This document shows, one piece after another, positions 7,867 through 16,084 of a stretch of 54,807 nt of DNA (positions are counted from its first letter, which is position 1; each line of letters begins with the position of its first letter). The DNA is from Oligoflexia bacterium. Lineage in GTDB: Bacteria > Bdellovibrionota > UBA1018. Under the pieces are notes generated by a model. It was not told the DNA's origin. It was given only the letters and a program-made list of their open reading frames with translations, and ran no database searches. The translations under genes were made by a program, and so were the position numbers. The stretch covers positions 1 through 54,807 of the forward strand of contig CAIZRG010000043.1 of assembly GCA_903935335.1 (NCBI GenBank), written 5' to 3'.

Positions 7867-8685
7867 ATGAAAATCGATAATGCTCAGCCCTACTCTATTA
7901 AAGCAGTCCATATTACAGAAAGACTCAAGCTAAAAGATTTAAGAGAAAAATTTACCGGGCCTCCATTTGAATTTTCAAACTATGAAATGATTGTTCGCTA
8001 TTCGCCTGATTCTTATCTTTTTGTTTATAATTATGGTTCAGTTGTTTTCTTTAATGTACCTGAGGAACTTCAAGATAAAGAGTTAGAATCAATTCAGGAG
8101 TGCTTTGTCCCATCTGACCATGGTCGGGCTACCGATGTATTCTTGCTTGAGGTTCAAGAGTCCTCAAGTGTCGTTAGTCAGAGTTCTTTAAATAAAGTTT
8201 TTTTTGATCGTGTGGTAGTTTCTCATTTTTCTTATGAAGTTGTAAAGATTGTCTGCATGCTTTTTGCTGAAAGTACAGCGTTGGAGTACTACGAGGTTTT
8301 GATCGAAAATCTTTTAGTAAAAACAAATCAATTTTCTAAAAAGCTCAGACGTCAGGGAAAGATGCTTGAGAGTACTAAAGATCTTATTAAATTTATCGGT
8401 CTTTGTTTAGATACTAAGCAAGAGATTATTTCAAACCTTTACATCGTTGATTCGCCGGATGAGACTTGGGAAAGTCTAGAATTAGACAAATTGCACCAAG
8501 ATCTTAAAATCATGATGGAGATTGATATTAGATATCGTGCTTTAGAGTATAAAATAAAAATCATTCAAGAAAGTGTTGATGTGATTGTCGATTTGTCTAA
8601 ATCAAAAAGAGAAACGTTTTTGGAGATTATTATTATTCTACTGATTAGTTTTGAAATTATTATTTCCATTGTGAAATGGCGCTAA
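7867..8685 (+). CDS. DUF155/RMD1-family protein with a C-terminal membrane helix
   Basis: I chose the ATG at 7867 because GGAAGGA (7852-7858) is 8 nt upstream, giving 272 residues; earlier in-frame TTG and ATG codons are less well placed. DUF155 features include an N-terminal beta-rich part with FEFSNYEMIVRYS and YLFVYNYGSVVFFNV, a long helical middle, and one C-terminal membrane helix followed by WR (IIIILLISFEIIISIVKWR). Eukaryotic relatives (Rmd1, RMND1) are mitochondrial inner-membrane proteins linked to translation. The bacterial role is not established. Confidence 0.8.
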   Translation: MKIDNAQPYSIKAVHITERLKLKDLREKFTGPPFEFSNYEMIVRYSPDSYLFVYNYGSVVFFNVPEELQDKELESIQECFVPSDHGRATDVFLLEVQESSSVVSQSSLNKVFFDRVVVSHFSYEVVKIVCMLFAESTALEYYEVLIENLLVKTNQFSKKLRRQGKMLESTKDLIKFIGLCLDTKQEIISNLYIVDSPDETWESLELDKLHQDLKIMMEIDIRYRALEYKIKIIQESVDVIVDLSKSKRETFLEIIIILLISFEIIISIVKWR

Positions 8686-8713
8686 ATAGTGCTTTAGATA
8701 AAGAAAAGTTCAT

Positions 8714-8758
8714 CTAGATATCTAGAGCTACCAAAAACTAAGATAGCTTGATTTTTTT
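8714..8758 (+). terminator. Possible terminator and adjoining 14-bp palindrome after the DUF155 gene
   Basis: A perfect 14-bp palindrome, TCTAGATATCTAGA (8714-8727), is followed by a short hairpin (AGCTA 8727-8731 with TAGCT 8745-8749) and a T run from about 8753. The hairpin is short, so termination is plausible rather than sure. The palindrome could instead be a protein-binding site ahead of the HU-family gene. Confidence 0.35.
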
Positions 8759-8847
8759 AGAAATTTCTTGCAAAATTCATGAGTTGTCTTTAGCGTAGGA
8801 AGTAAGAATCTAAATCAAAAAATCAATTCTGGAGGGTTCTTAGTTTC

Positions 8848-9150
8848 ATGACAAAAGCAGATTTAATTCATGTGATCACTGAAAAAGCTAATCTTCAGCA
8901 CAAGCAGGCAGAGTTTGTGGTGAACATAGTATTTGATATGATGTCTGATGCACTGAAAAAGGATGATCGAATTGAAATTCGTGGTTTTGGGTCTTTTGTG
9001 AATCGAAATTATGGGAGCTATCAAGGGAGAAATCCAAAAACTGGACAAATTGTAGAGGTTTCACCTAAGAGAGTTCCTTTTTTTAAAGTAGGCAAGGAAC
9101 TCAAAGAAATGGTTGATCACGGTGAAACTCAAAAAGCTTCTTTAAGTTGA
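8848..9150 (+). CDS. HU/IHF-family nucleoid DNA-binding protein
   Basis: The 100-residue protein matches the whole family: N-terminal helices (MTKADLIHVITEKANL), the dimer core (IEIRGFGSFVNRNY) and the DNA-binding arm with GRNPKTGQIVEVSPKRVPFFKVGKEL. PKR...FF and the conserved proline at the arm tip favour IHF-type bending, but HU and IHF subunits cannot be separated by eye here. A good Shine-Dalgarno, GGAGGG, precedes the ATG. It is monocistronic and ends at a very long hairpin shared with the convergent UppP-like gene. Confidence 0.9.
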   Translation: MTKADLIHVITEKANLQHKQAEFVVNIVFDMMSDALKKDDRIEIRGFGSFVNRNYGSYQGRNPKTGQIVEVSPKRVPFFKVGKELKEMVDHGETQKASLS

Positions 9151-9161
9151 TCTTTTGTAGT

Positions 9162-9234
9162 CAATGTTCAAGAGAATGTCTTTTGGATCGAAGTCCAAAT
9201 CTTCATGACCCAAAAGACATTCTCTTGAACATTG
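9162..9234. repeat. 25-bp perfect inverted repeat (long hairpin) between convergent genes
   Basis: Positions 9162-9186 and 9210-9234 are exact inverted copies of 25 bp (arm begins CAATGTTCAAGAGAATG), around a 23-nt loop that can itself fold through GAAG/CTTC. It fills the gap between the convergent HU-family and UppP-like genes. It has no T-tract, so it is not a textbook terminator, though so stable a stem could stop polymerase from both sides or protect 3' ends. It could also be a small mobile palindrome. Confidence 0.85.
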
Positions 9235-9243
9235 TAGGGTTAT

Positions 9244-10077
9244 TCACTCAGTGCTGTTTCGAATCCAATGGACAATATAAACACTGAATGCAAGGGTCCA
9301 GCGGTAGATGATGTATCTGCTGAGTCCTTTTTGCTGTACGTGTTTCATAAATCCTCCGATGGAAAGAAGACCAATCAGGAGTGAGATGAGAAATCCTATT
9401 AAAAAAGAAAGCCAGCTTATATTATTCATGGGAGAACTCAAATGAATATTGAATCCTTTTAAATATAAAAAAGACTTTGCAAAGAGAATAGGGGTCAGAC
9501 TGAAATAAGCATATTTGAGTGCAGGTTCTCGCTTATAGTTTAAAAATGCTGTGGCTAAAAGGACAGAAGTTAAAGGGTCCCATCCCGGACAAATTGCTGT
9601 GGCTTGAAAGATCCCAATAATACTTGCGTCAATCCATTTCAAGTCAAAGATATTTTTTGTTTTTCTGCTGAAAGAGTCAAAAAACCAAAGTGGGACTCCT
9701 ACTCCTGCAAGAATGACGGAGACATTGAGGGGTGTCCATGCAAATTGAGAAATCTGTTCGTCAAAGTAATAAGAAGTCACTCCAATCGGAAGGGTAGTGA
9801 TCATCAGAAATAACGGGATTCGTTCATCCAGTGTCATCGGTTTTTTTCTAAAAATGATGACTTGTAAAAGACAGGAAATCATACTGGCCCAATCATGTCG
9901 AAAATAGATTAGTAGAGCCAATGCAGATCCTAAAGTCAAACCACCCCAAAAGATCCCGTTGAACTGTGGCCAATCCATCAGATCAGGTACTAAGATTTGA
10001 TGGGCACTTGCACTGATGGGGATAAACTGACTAATTCCGTTTATGACTGAATAAATGACAGCTTGAAATGTACTCAT
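9244..10077 (-). CDS. UppP/BacA-like membrane protein lacking the catalytic residues
   Basis: The 277-residue polytopic protein aligns with undecaprenyl-diphosphatase BacA/UppP across its length, about seven to eight helices. The first motif, normally EGLTEFLPxSSTGH, reads NGISQFIPISASAH: the two catalytic Glu positions are Asn13 and Gln17, while His26 remains. The second motif, normally PGxSRSG, reads PGWDPLT, so the phosphate-binding Ser-Arg is lost. As a C55-PP phosphatase it should be inactive. It may retain lipid binding or flipping, or have a new role. The sequence is uninterrupted, so it appears maintained rather than decayed. Confidence 0.75.
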   Translation of the reverse strand: MSTFQAVIYSVINGISQFIPISASAHQILVPDLMDWPQFNGIFWGGLTLGSALALLIYFRHDWASMISCLLQVIIFRKKPMTLDERIPLFLMITTLPIGVTSYYFDEQISQFAWTPLNVSVILAGVGVPLWFFDSFSRKTKNIFDLKWIDASIIGIFQATAICPGWDPLTSVLLATAFLNYKREPALKYAYFSLTPILFAKSFLYLKGFNIHLSSPMNNISWLSFLIGFLISLLIGLLSIGGFMKHVQQKGLSRYIIYRWTLAFSVYIVHWIRNSTE

Positions 10078-10136
10078 TTTCTAAAGTTCATGTTAATAGA
10101 AGAAAGACTTGCTTGAAAGAAAATTTCTGAATTGAT

Positions 10137-10766
10137 TTATTTTACCTCAAAAACAATGCGTAAACGAACTTTCGCTGCGATTGCTTTTCCTTGTTCTTCT
10201 GCCGGTCTAAATTGCCACTGAGCCGTGGTTTTAAGAGCAATAGCATCCAGTTCTTCCGAGCCGCTCGATCCGACAAGACGGGAAGTGGCAAGTCCTTGAG
10301 CATTGACAAAAAAGTCAATTAAGATGCTTGTATTAAGTTCGTTGTCCTGAAGGTACGTTGGAATAGTGGGTGAAGGCGCATAAATAGCCACAGGTCCATG
10401 AGTGAGTGTTATTTTTGGACCTGATTGAGTTTGATTTTTTTCTTCTGAGGGAGGCAAAGCTTGGGTCTGCTTTCCCGCTTTTCCAGGAGTTAGGCTTAAG
10501 GAGGCTTCCCTGGGTGTTTGAGTGGGAAGATGTTTTTTCTCTTCAATGAGATAAGCTTGAGAAGGAATCTGGAAAATTTCAGCTTCAATGAATGGGATAT
10601 TCTCCTGTTCTTCTATTTGTTGAGGGTGTGCTAGCCAGTGCTCTTTCCATCCTACAGCTGTGAGTAGAGTTGCTTCTAGCGCGAAAGCTACCAGAGCACC
10701 CCAAAGAAGAAGTGACCGATGGGTGTGAGGGGGGGATGAGGCATCAACCCATTCCAAAGGGGTCAT
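10137..10766 (-). CDS. tonB: TonB-like energy transducer
   Basis: The 209-residue protein has one N-terminal membrane helix (about residues 19-40, LLLWGALVAFALEATLLTAV), a periplasmic linker, and a TonB C-terminal domain (about 130-209). That domain includes SILIDFFVNAQGLATSRLVG and AIALKTTAQWQFRPA. It carries proton-motive energy from ExbB/ExbD to outer-membrane receptors. It overlaps exbD by 4 nt and is the third gene of an exbB-exbD-tonB operon. The linker is less Pro/Lys-rich than in E. coli TonB. Confidence 0.88.
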   Translation of the reverse strand: MTPLEWVDASSPPHTHRSLLLWGALVAFALEATLLTAVGWKEHWLAHPQQIEEQENIPFIEAEIFQIPSQAYLIEEKKHLPTQTPREASLSLTPGKAGKQTQALPPSEEKNQTQSGPKITLTHGPVAIYAPSPTIPTYLQDNELNTSILIDFFVNAQGLATSRLVGSSGSEELDAIALKTTAQWQFRPAEEQGKAIAAKVRLRIVFEVK

Positions 10767-11206
10767 GGGTTCTTGGGACTTCCGTGAATTTTTAAAGGGG
10801 GTTGAGGCACTGATTGTGTTGCCAATGCAAATTTTCTAACGCCAATTTGTTTAGCGCAATCCATGACTTGGATGACTCGACCATAATTAACCCCTTCATC
10901 GGCATTAATAATGACGACATCCTGAGGATGATGGCGCATTTCATAGGCAAGTTGGCTTCCTAAGCTTTTTAGGTCTGTAGGAGCTTGGTTGATATAGAGA
11001 GTGCCGTTTTTTTTTATTGTGAGGATGACATTTTGTTGAATGGCTTCACTTGAAGTTGAGGTCTTGGGAAGGCTGACAGGAAAACTATTGAGTCGAGTCA
11101 TAGCTAAGGAAGAAACCATGAAAAATACCAGTAGAAAAAAAATGACATCAATCATTGGAATGATTTCAATTCTTGCTCGTTTTTGAGGTCTCTGCCTGAT
11201 TTTCAT
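10763..11206 (-). CDS. exbD: ExbD-type proton-channel subunit
   Basis: A 147-residue protein with a short basic N-terminus, one membrane helix with the essential Asp20 (IIPMIDVIFFLLVFFMVSS), and a periplasmic domain ending in the basic CAKQIGVRKFALAT region. The conserved Asp carries protons and powers TonB. Gene order and a 6-nt gap after exbB support a single operon. The sequence resembles ExbD more than TolR because a tonB gene follows. Confidence 0.9.
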   Translation of the reverse strand: MKIRQRPQKRARIEIIPMIDVIFFLLVFFMVSSLAMTRLNSFPVSLPKTSTSSEAIQQNVILTIKKNGTLYINQAPTDLKSLGSQLAYEMRHHPQDVVIINADEGVNYGRVIQVMDCAKQIGVRKFALATQSVPQPPLKIHGSPKNP

Positions 11207-11212
11207 AATGAC

Positions 11213-11854
11213 TTACGAAGTCTTTCTTTTTCGTTGAGTGGCAAGACGAACTTCAACTAAGCGTGAGGCAACGGATTCAACCTCGTAGATATAGTTTTTG
11301 ACCTGAGTTGTTAAATAATTATAAGCAACTAAGCAAAAAAGAGCAATGACCAGTCCGGTGGCTGTTGCAATTAAAGCTTCAGCCACCCCTCCTGTAATAG
11401 CATTGGGTTCATTGACTCCTTTTTCAGAGAGGACTTGAAAAGAAGCCATCATCCCGGTGATTGTTCCTAAAAGACCCATCAGAGGAGCTGCTGTAATCAC
11501 AGTGTCAATAATCTCAATTCTTTTTTCAAGGAGTGGAACCCATGCTTCGGCTTGATTTTTCATTGAAAGTTCCATTTCTTCCAAAGAATTATCGAAGTGT
11601 TCAATTCCACAGAGTAAGACGGAAGCAACAGGTGTTTTTAGTTTTTGACACTCAGCTTTAGCCTTTGATAAGTTCTCGTCTATAATTTGTTTAAAGATCC
11701 ACTTGACGAGGGTTGGGGATGTTTTATAGACCCTAAGAAATATAAAGCCTCGCTCAATAATCACTGCCAATGCAACCCAAGCAGAAATTAAAAGAGGAAC
11801 CATCATCAATCCGCCTCGAAAAATGAACTCGACACCTGAAACAATACTGTGCAT
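11213..11854 (-). CDS. exbB: ExbB-type proton-channel subunit (MotA/TolQ/ExbB family)
   Basis: A 213-residue protein with three membrane helices: one near residues 12-34 and two near 115-140 and 158-185. The family segment ITAAPLMGLLGTITGMMASF and the final helix (IATATGLVIALFCLVAYNYL) form the pentameric channel around ExbD. It is first in the operon. The start is 95 bp from the divergent TonB-dependent receptor, so the two transcripts probably share a control region. An inverted repeat TGCAA-n5-TTGCA lies in that gap (around 11893-11907). Confidence 0.92.
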   Translation of the reverse strand: MHSIVSGVEFIFRGGLMMVPLLISAWVALAVIIERGFIFLRVYKTSPTLVKWIFKQIIDENLSKAKAECQKLKTPVASVLLCGIEHFDNSLEEMELSMKNQAEAWVPLLEKRIEIIDTVITAAPLMGLLGTITGMMASFQVLSEKGVNEPNAITGGVAEALIATATGLVIALFCLVAYNYLTTQVKNYIYEVESVASRLVEVRLATQRKRKTS

Positions 11855-11949
11855 AATTGTCCTTTTTTTTACTTATTTGTTTCTAGTCGCCCTGCAAAAT
11901 TATTGCAATTGGCTTTTCTTTATTTTCAAGGCTCGAAGGGTTTACGGTC

Positions 11950-14346
11950 ATGTTTAAAAAGCAGTGGATGGAAGGTCTGTGGTTTACTTTAGGGCTTCTC
12001 TGGAGTGTACAGCTATTAGCAGGGACTGATGTTTCCATATCTGGCCATCTTGTGGGTGACTCAGGAGTTCTTTTGCCTGCGATCACTGTCTTACTGGGCG
12101 ATGAGTTTGGGCAGATCATAAAAACAACTCAAGCGAATCCTAAAACTGGATCTTTTGATTTTTTTTCAGTTACTTCTGGTGAATATCAGATTTTTGTTCA
12201 ACATCTAAGCTTTCTTCCTTCTGTGACCCGTTTTCAAGTAGGATCTGCAGGGGTTTCTGGAATAGAGATTAGGCTGCATCCTCAGGAGTCGATTCAAGAA
12301 ATGGTGGTTCAGGTGAGAGCGAAACGAAAACTCATGAAAACCTCTTCTGCTCGAAGTAGTTCAGAGATGAGAAGCGATCAAATCCAGCAGCTTTCTCAAG
12401 GAATGGAAGTGAATCTTCCAAAACTTTTGGCTACCACTCAGCCTGGGATTGTCCAGGGTCCGTATGGCCAGACTTTTGTGCGTGGTAATCATGCTAATAT
12501 TCAATATCAAATCGATGGAGTTCAGCTTCCTGACTCACCTTCAAGTACCTTTGGTCAGGCCTTAAGTCCGAGAATTATTGATCATATGGAAGTGATTACT
12601 GGGGGTATTCCAGCAGAGTATGGTCAAAGACTTTCAGCAGTAGTGAACGTGGTAACCAAATCAGGTTCTGAAAATTCGGTGGGGGAAGTTGAGCTTAACT
12701 ATGGATCTTATAATAGTGTGACTCCGCATCTTCTTTATGGAGGATCGAATGCTTCAGGTAGTTTGCATTATTTTTTGTCTGCCAATTATAGTCGAACTGA
12801 TCGAGGCTTAGACACTCCTCAGCCCGAGTCTTATTCGAATCAGTTCCAAGGTGGGAAAGAGTCCATTCATAATCTTGCAGTAGGGCATCATGAATTTGCT
12901 AAATTAGATTGGATGCCTAATAACGTCAATAAGATTTCTTTCATTTTATTTAACTCTAAGAATTCATTTCAGATTCCTAATTATCCTTCATCATTTAAGT
13001 CGAATGATCCGTATTTTCAACCCAATTATACAGATTCATTTGGAAATAAAAAAGATGATCCTGGAGAGTCTACCTATATTTATCGCCCAGTACAAACGAA
13101 TGATACGCAGTCAGAAGGAAATTCTTATGCTCAGTTGATCTGGAAGCATACCTTTCATGAGCGTTCTTTTTTGCAACTTGCTCCTTATTTTAAACACTCA
13201 ACAATTGTGGTCACTAATGATCCTCAGAATGATTTATTTATTGCAAATGGACAGGTATCTTCTTTTTCTCAAGATCGAATCATTGATAGTTTAGGTATAA
13301 AAACTGATTATTCAATTCGACCTACTGATCAACATTTAGTAAAAACAGGTTTTCAGATTCAAGCTTCACGCTCGGCTGGTCCGGTTTCGATTCAAAACAG
13401 TCTCTTACAACCTGCTGTAGTGGATCCTACTTTGAATTTAGGGTACTTAGAGGGTTTTTATATTCAAGATGATTATACTTACATAAAACCTCTGGTTTTT
13501 AATGTCGGGATTCGGTTTGATGCAGCTCAATTTTCGTTTGGAAAAGATAATTTTTCAGATTATTTTTTCCAACCCAGATTGGGTTTGAATTACTTAGTTT
13601 CAGAGATGACTCAACTTCATATTTTTTATGGAAAATTATTTCAACCTGCTCCTATTGAGCATCTTCGTTATCAATTTGACCCAAAATCAGGGGCACTGAC
13701 TTCACTTCAAAGTTACGATATAAAAGCTGAAAAAAATGACTATTTCGAAATAGGGATTGCTCAGCAGGTGATGGACTCGCAGATTGCAAAGCTTAATGTT
13801 TATTATAAAACGGGGGTCAATATTTTAGATGATGCTCAACTTTTAAATACATCCATTGCGCAGCCTTACAATTTTGCTACGGGTTATGCTTATGGAGCTG
13901 AGCTTTCGGTAAAAGGATCATTGCTTCAGGATTGGTCTCAATTCATAAGCTATTCTTATGGTATTGCTAAGGGAAAGGGAATGAGCGGTGGGGTAGGAGG
14001 GGATTCAAGCGATATTTATCAGTTTTTAGATCATGTTCAGATTCATACTGCAAATACAGGGCTAACCTATGCTAAGAACTTTTTTTGGTGGACTGGTCAG
14101 GCTTTATATGGAAGTGGGCTTAGGACAGGACCTTTAAATAGCATAGGGCTTCCAGGCCATTTTACTGTTGATACAACTGTGGGTTATCAGTTTCATGGGA
14201 AGAGTTGGTTTTCAAATTTTAAACTTTCTGGAGATCTTCTGAATATCTCTGATAATCGATATCCGATCACCATTGCTAACGGGTTTAATGGATCCCATTA
14301 TGCAGCAGGAAGGCAGTTTTTCATTCGAGTATCCAAGGAGCTTTAA
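11950..14346 (+). CDS. TonB-dependent outer-membrane receptor
   Basis: The 798-residue protein has a signal peptide (GLWFTLGLLWSVQLLAG), a carboxypeptidase-regulatory-like Ig-type domain (about 27-112), a plug domain (about 128-240, with GPYGQTFVRGNHANIQYQIDG and VITGGIPAEYGQR) and a beta-barrel to the C-terminus. No TonB-box is obvious by eye. The extra N-terminal domain is common in SusC-like and Oar-like receptors. The divergent exbB-exbD-tonB operon is likely its dedicated energiser. The substrate is unknown; a peptide transporter gene lies just downstream, so peptides are a possible guess only. The C-terminus (RVSKEL) lacks the usual terminal Phe. Confidence 0.9.
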   Translation: MFKKQWMEGLWFTLGLLWSVQLLAGTDVSISGHLVGDSGVLLPAITVLLGDEFGQIIKTTQANPKTGSFDFFSVTSGEYQIFVQHLSFLPSVTRFQVGSAGVSGIEIRLHPQESIQEMVVQVRAKRKLMKTSSARSSSEMRSDQIQQLSQGMEVNLPKLLATTQPGIVQGPYGQTFVRGNHANIQYQIDGVQLPDSPSSTFGQALSPRIIDHMEVITGGIPAEYGQRLSAVVNVVTKSGSENSVGEVELNYGSYNSVTPHLLYGGSNASGSLHYFLSANYSRTDRGLDTPQPESYSNQFQGGKESIHNLAVGHHEFAKLDWMPNNVNKISFILFNSKNSFQIPNYPSSFKSNDPYFQPNYTDSFGNKKDDPGESTYIYRPVQTNDTQSEGNSYAQLIWKHTFHERSFLQLAPYFKHSTIVVTNDPQNDLFIANGQVSSFSQDRIIDSLGIKTDYSIRPTDQHLVKTGFQIQASRSAGPVSIQNSLLQPAVVDPTLNLGYLEGFYIQDDYTYIKPLVFNVGIRFDAAQFSFGKDNFSDYFFQPRLGLNYLVSEMTQLHIFYGKLFQPAPIEHLRYQFDPKSGALTSLQSYDIKAEKNDYFEIGIAQQVMDSQIAKLNVYYKTGVNILDDAQLLNTSIAQPYNFATGYAYGAELSVKGSLLQDWSQFISYSYGIAKGKGMSGGVGGDSSDIYQFLDHVQIHTANTGLTYAKNFFWWTGQALYGSGLRTGPLNSIGLPGHFTVDTTVGYQFHGKSWFSNFKLSGDLLNISDNRYPITIANGFNGSHYAAGRQFFIRVSKEL

Positions 14347-14368
14347 TAGAATAGTTCTCATTTTGTAT

Positions 14369-15730
14369 TTATCCGATTGCTTTTGATAAAGGTCGTTTCA
14401 AAGAGAAAATCGCAATTCCAGTAGCAATTCCTAGCCCCGTAAGCAAAAAGAAGAAGTTTTCCTTGGTCATTTTTTCATAATAAGTGCCTAAATACCCTGA
14501 TAAATAATTACCAAAGAATAAAGAAAGGAACCACACTCCCATCAACATGCTCGCAAATCGAGCCGGAGCTACTTGAGTGACTAAAGAAAGTCCAATTGGA
14601 GATAGATGCAGTTCACCCATGGTGTAGACAAAGGTGCAAGCGGCTAACCAGATGAAACTCAGTTTTTGATTGGATTGAATATGGGAGACTCCTAGAATGA
14701 GGATTAGGAAAGATAGACCTAAGAGAATAGATCCTAAAGCCATTTTTGCAATACTATTGGGTTCTTTGTTTTTTTTAGCTTGTCTTGACCAAAAAATATT
14801 AAGGATTGGAGATAAAATAAAGATAAAAGCAGGGTTAAAACATTGAAACCAGGTCGAGGGTAATTCCCAACCCCAGATACGCCAGTCAGTGTTTTTATCA
14901 GCAAAAAGTTGGATGGTATTGCCCTGTTGTTCGTAGACTCCCCAAAAAATAATATTTAAAATACATAAGACTCCTAACCCAAAAATCGATTTAAATTCTT
15001 TTCGCGAGAGTGGCTTATTTTTTAGATTTGAAATTTTTTTCTGACTGATCATATCTGGTGATAGATATTTTTGACCTGCAAGATAAATGAAAAGACCAAT
15101 CACCATACCTATTCCTGCAGCTGAAAATCCATAGTGCCACCCATAGACTTGTCCGAGTGTGCCGCAAACTAGGGGTGAAAAAAATGCCCCAAGATTAATT
15201 CCCATGTAAAAAATTGTAAAAGCTCCATCTCTTCGTGAGTCTCCTTCACAATAAAGGCTGCCCACTTGAGTTAATAGATTTGGCTTGAAGCATCCATTTC
15301 CAAGAATCAGATACAATAGGGCAATCAAGAAGAACTGATCAAAGACCATCAGGAAGTGGCCAATGGCCATCAGTACTGCCCCAATAATCACGGTTTTGCG
15401 TTGACCTAAGAGCCGATCAGCTAAAATCCCTCCTAAGAAAGGTGTAAAATAAACAAATCCTGTATAAATTCCGTAGATTTGGGAAACGAGAGGTTGTACA
15501 GTCATGGGACCAAAAACTGTTTGTAAAGCATTTTCCAGTTGAGAAAAGCCAAGAATCACAGTTTTTTTTTCTGCATTTTGAGTGAGGTGATCTGTCATAT
15601 AGAGAACGAGTAAGGCTCTCATCCCATAATAAGAAAACCTCTCCCACATCTCTGTAAAAAATAAAACAAAGAGTCCAACGGGATGGCCAAGAAAAGTTTT
15701 AGAATTTTTTTGAGTTAATTTTTTCTCGAT
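14369..15730 (-). CDS. POT/PTR-family proton-dependent oligopeptide transporter, probable non-canonical start
   Basis: This is a peptide:H+ symporter of the MFS superfamily with about 14 helices. The first ATG (15649) falls inside the conserved ExxERFxYY motif and would delete its first Glu and most of helix 1. Homology continues upstream in frame (GLFVLFFTEMWERFSYYG). There is no ATG, GTG or TTG in the extension, but an ATC codon at 15730-15728 sits 6 nt after AGGGAG (15742-15737). I therefore propose AUC initiation and about 453 residues. Other family marks are GGILADRLLGQRKTV and FFSPLVCGTLGQ. An 18-bp hairpin precedes the Shine-Dalgarno. A sequencing error near the start is the alternative. 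Confidence 0.85.
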   Translation of the reverse strand: MEKKLTQKNSKTFLGHPVGLFVLFFTEMWERFSYYGMRALLVLYMTDHLTQNAEKKTVILGFSQLENALQTVFGPMTVQPLVSQIYGIYTGFVYFTPFLGGILADRLLGQRKTVIIGAVLMAIGHFLMVFDQFFLIALLYLILGNGCFKPNLLTQVGSLYCEGDSRRDGAFTIFYMGINLGAFFSPLVCGTLGQVYGWHYGFSAAGIGMVIGLFIYLAGQKYLSPDMISQKKISNLKNKPLSRKEFKSIFGLGVLCILNIIFWGVYEQQGNTIQLFADKNTDWRIWGWELPSTWFQCFNPAFIFILSPILNIFWSRQAKKNKEPNSIAKMALGSILLGLSFLILILGVSHIQSNQKLSFIWLAACTFVYTMGELHLSPIGLSLVTQVAPARFASMLMGVWFLSLFFGNYLSGYLGTYYEKMTKENFFFLLTGLGIATGIAIFSLKRPLSKAIG

Positions 15731-15751
15731 TGGATGCTCCCTATAACCCTT

Positions 15752-15795
15752 CTTTTTAAGCTTAGAATATACTAATGTATTCTAAGCTTAAAAAG
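15752..15795. promoter_or_regulatory. 18-bp perfect inverted repeat in the peptide-transporter leader
   Basis: 15752-15769 and 15778-15795 are exact inverted copies of 18 bp (CTTTTTAAGCTTAGAATA) around an 8-nt loop. On the minus strand the hairpin ends about 9 nt before the transporter's Shine-Dalgarno, a place where RNA structure could control translation. As DNA it could be an operator for the divergent gene pair. It has no GC-rich core, so it is a poor terminator. Confidence 0.7.
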
Positions 15796-15838
15796 TTTTG
15801 TATTAATTTTTTTTGAAATTTGACCGATTGTATACAGT

Positions 15839-16081
15839 ATGAGAAGGTTTATTACATTTTTTTTAGGTATAATTGGAATTCTTGCATCTTTTGCTGATGG
15901 ATTACATGAAATTCGCTCAAAGGGCTTAAGCGCAAAAGGAATCATCAAGCACTATAATTATACAGATTTTTCAAGAGAAAAACATTATTTCAGAAATGAC
16001 TTTATCTACCCTGATCCAGTCAAGCAGAAAGATTGGACTCAGAGAGAGACTTACTTGGATCAGGGTAAGTCAGAACCTTGA
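15839..16081 (+). CDS. Small exported hypothetical protein
   Basis: The 80-residue product starts with a positively charged, hydrophobic stretch (MRRFITFFLGIIGILASFADG) that looks like a signal peptide. A polar Tyr/Lys/Asp-rich tail follows. No Shine-Dalgarno is evident before the ATG. It lies between the divergent transporter and the convergent CPBP gene, 3 bp from the latter's stop. I do not recognise the family; it may be a small secreted protein or a spurious frame. Confidence 0.4.
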   Translation: MRRFITFFLGIIGILASFADGLHEIRSKGLSAKGIIKHYNYTDFSREKHYFRNDFIYPDPVKQKDWTQRETYLDQGKSEP

Positions 16082-16084
16082 AAG

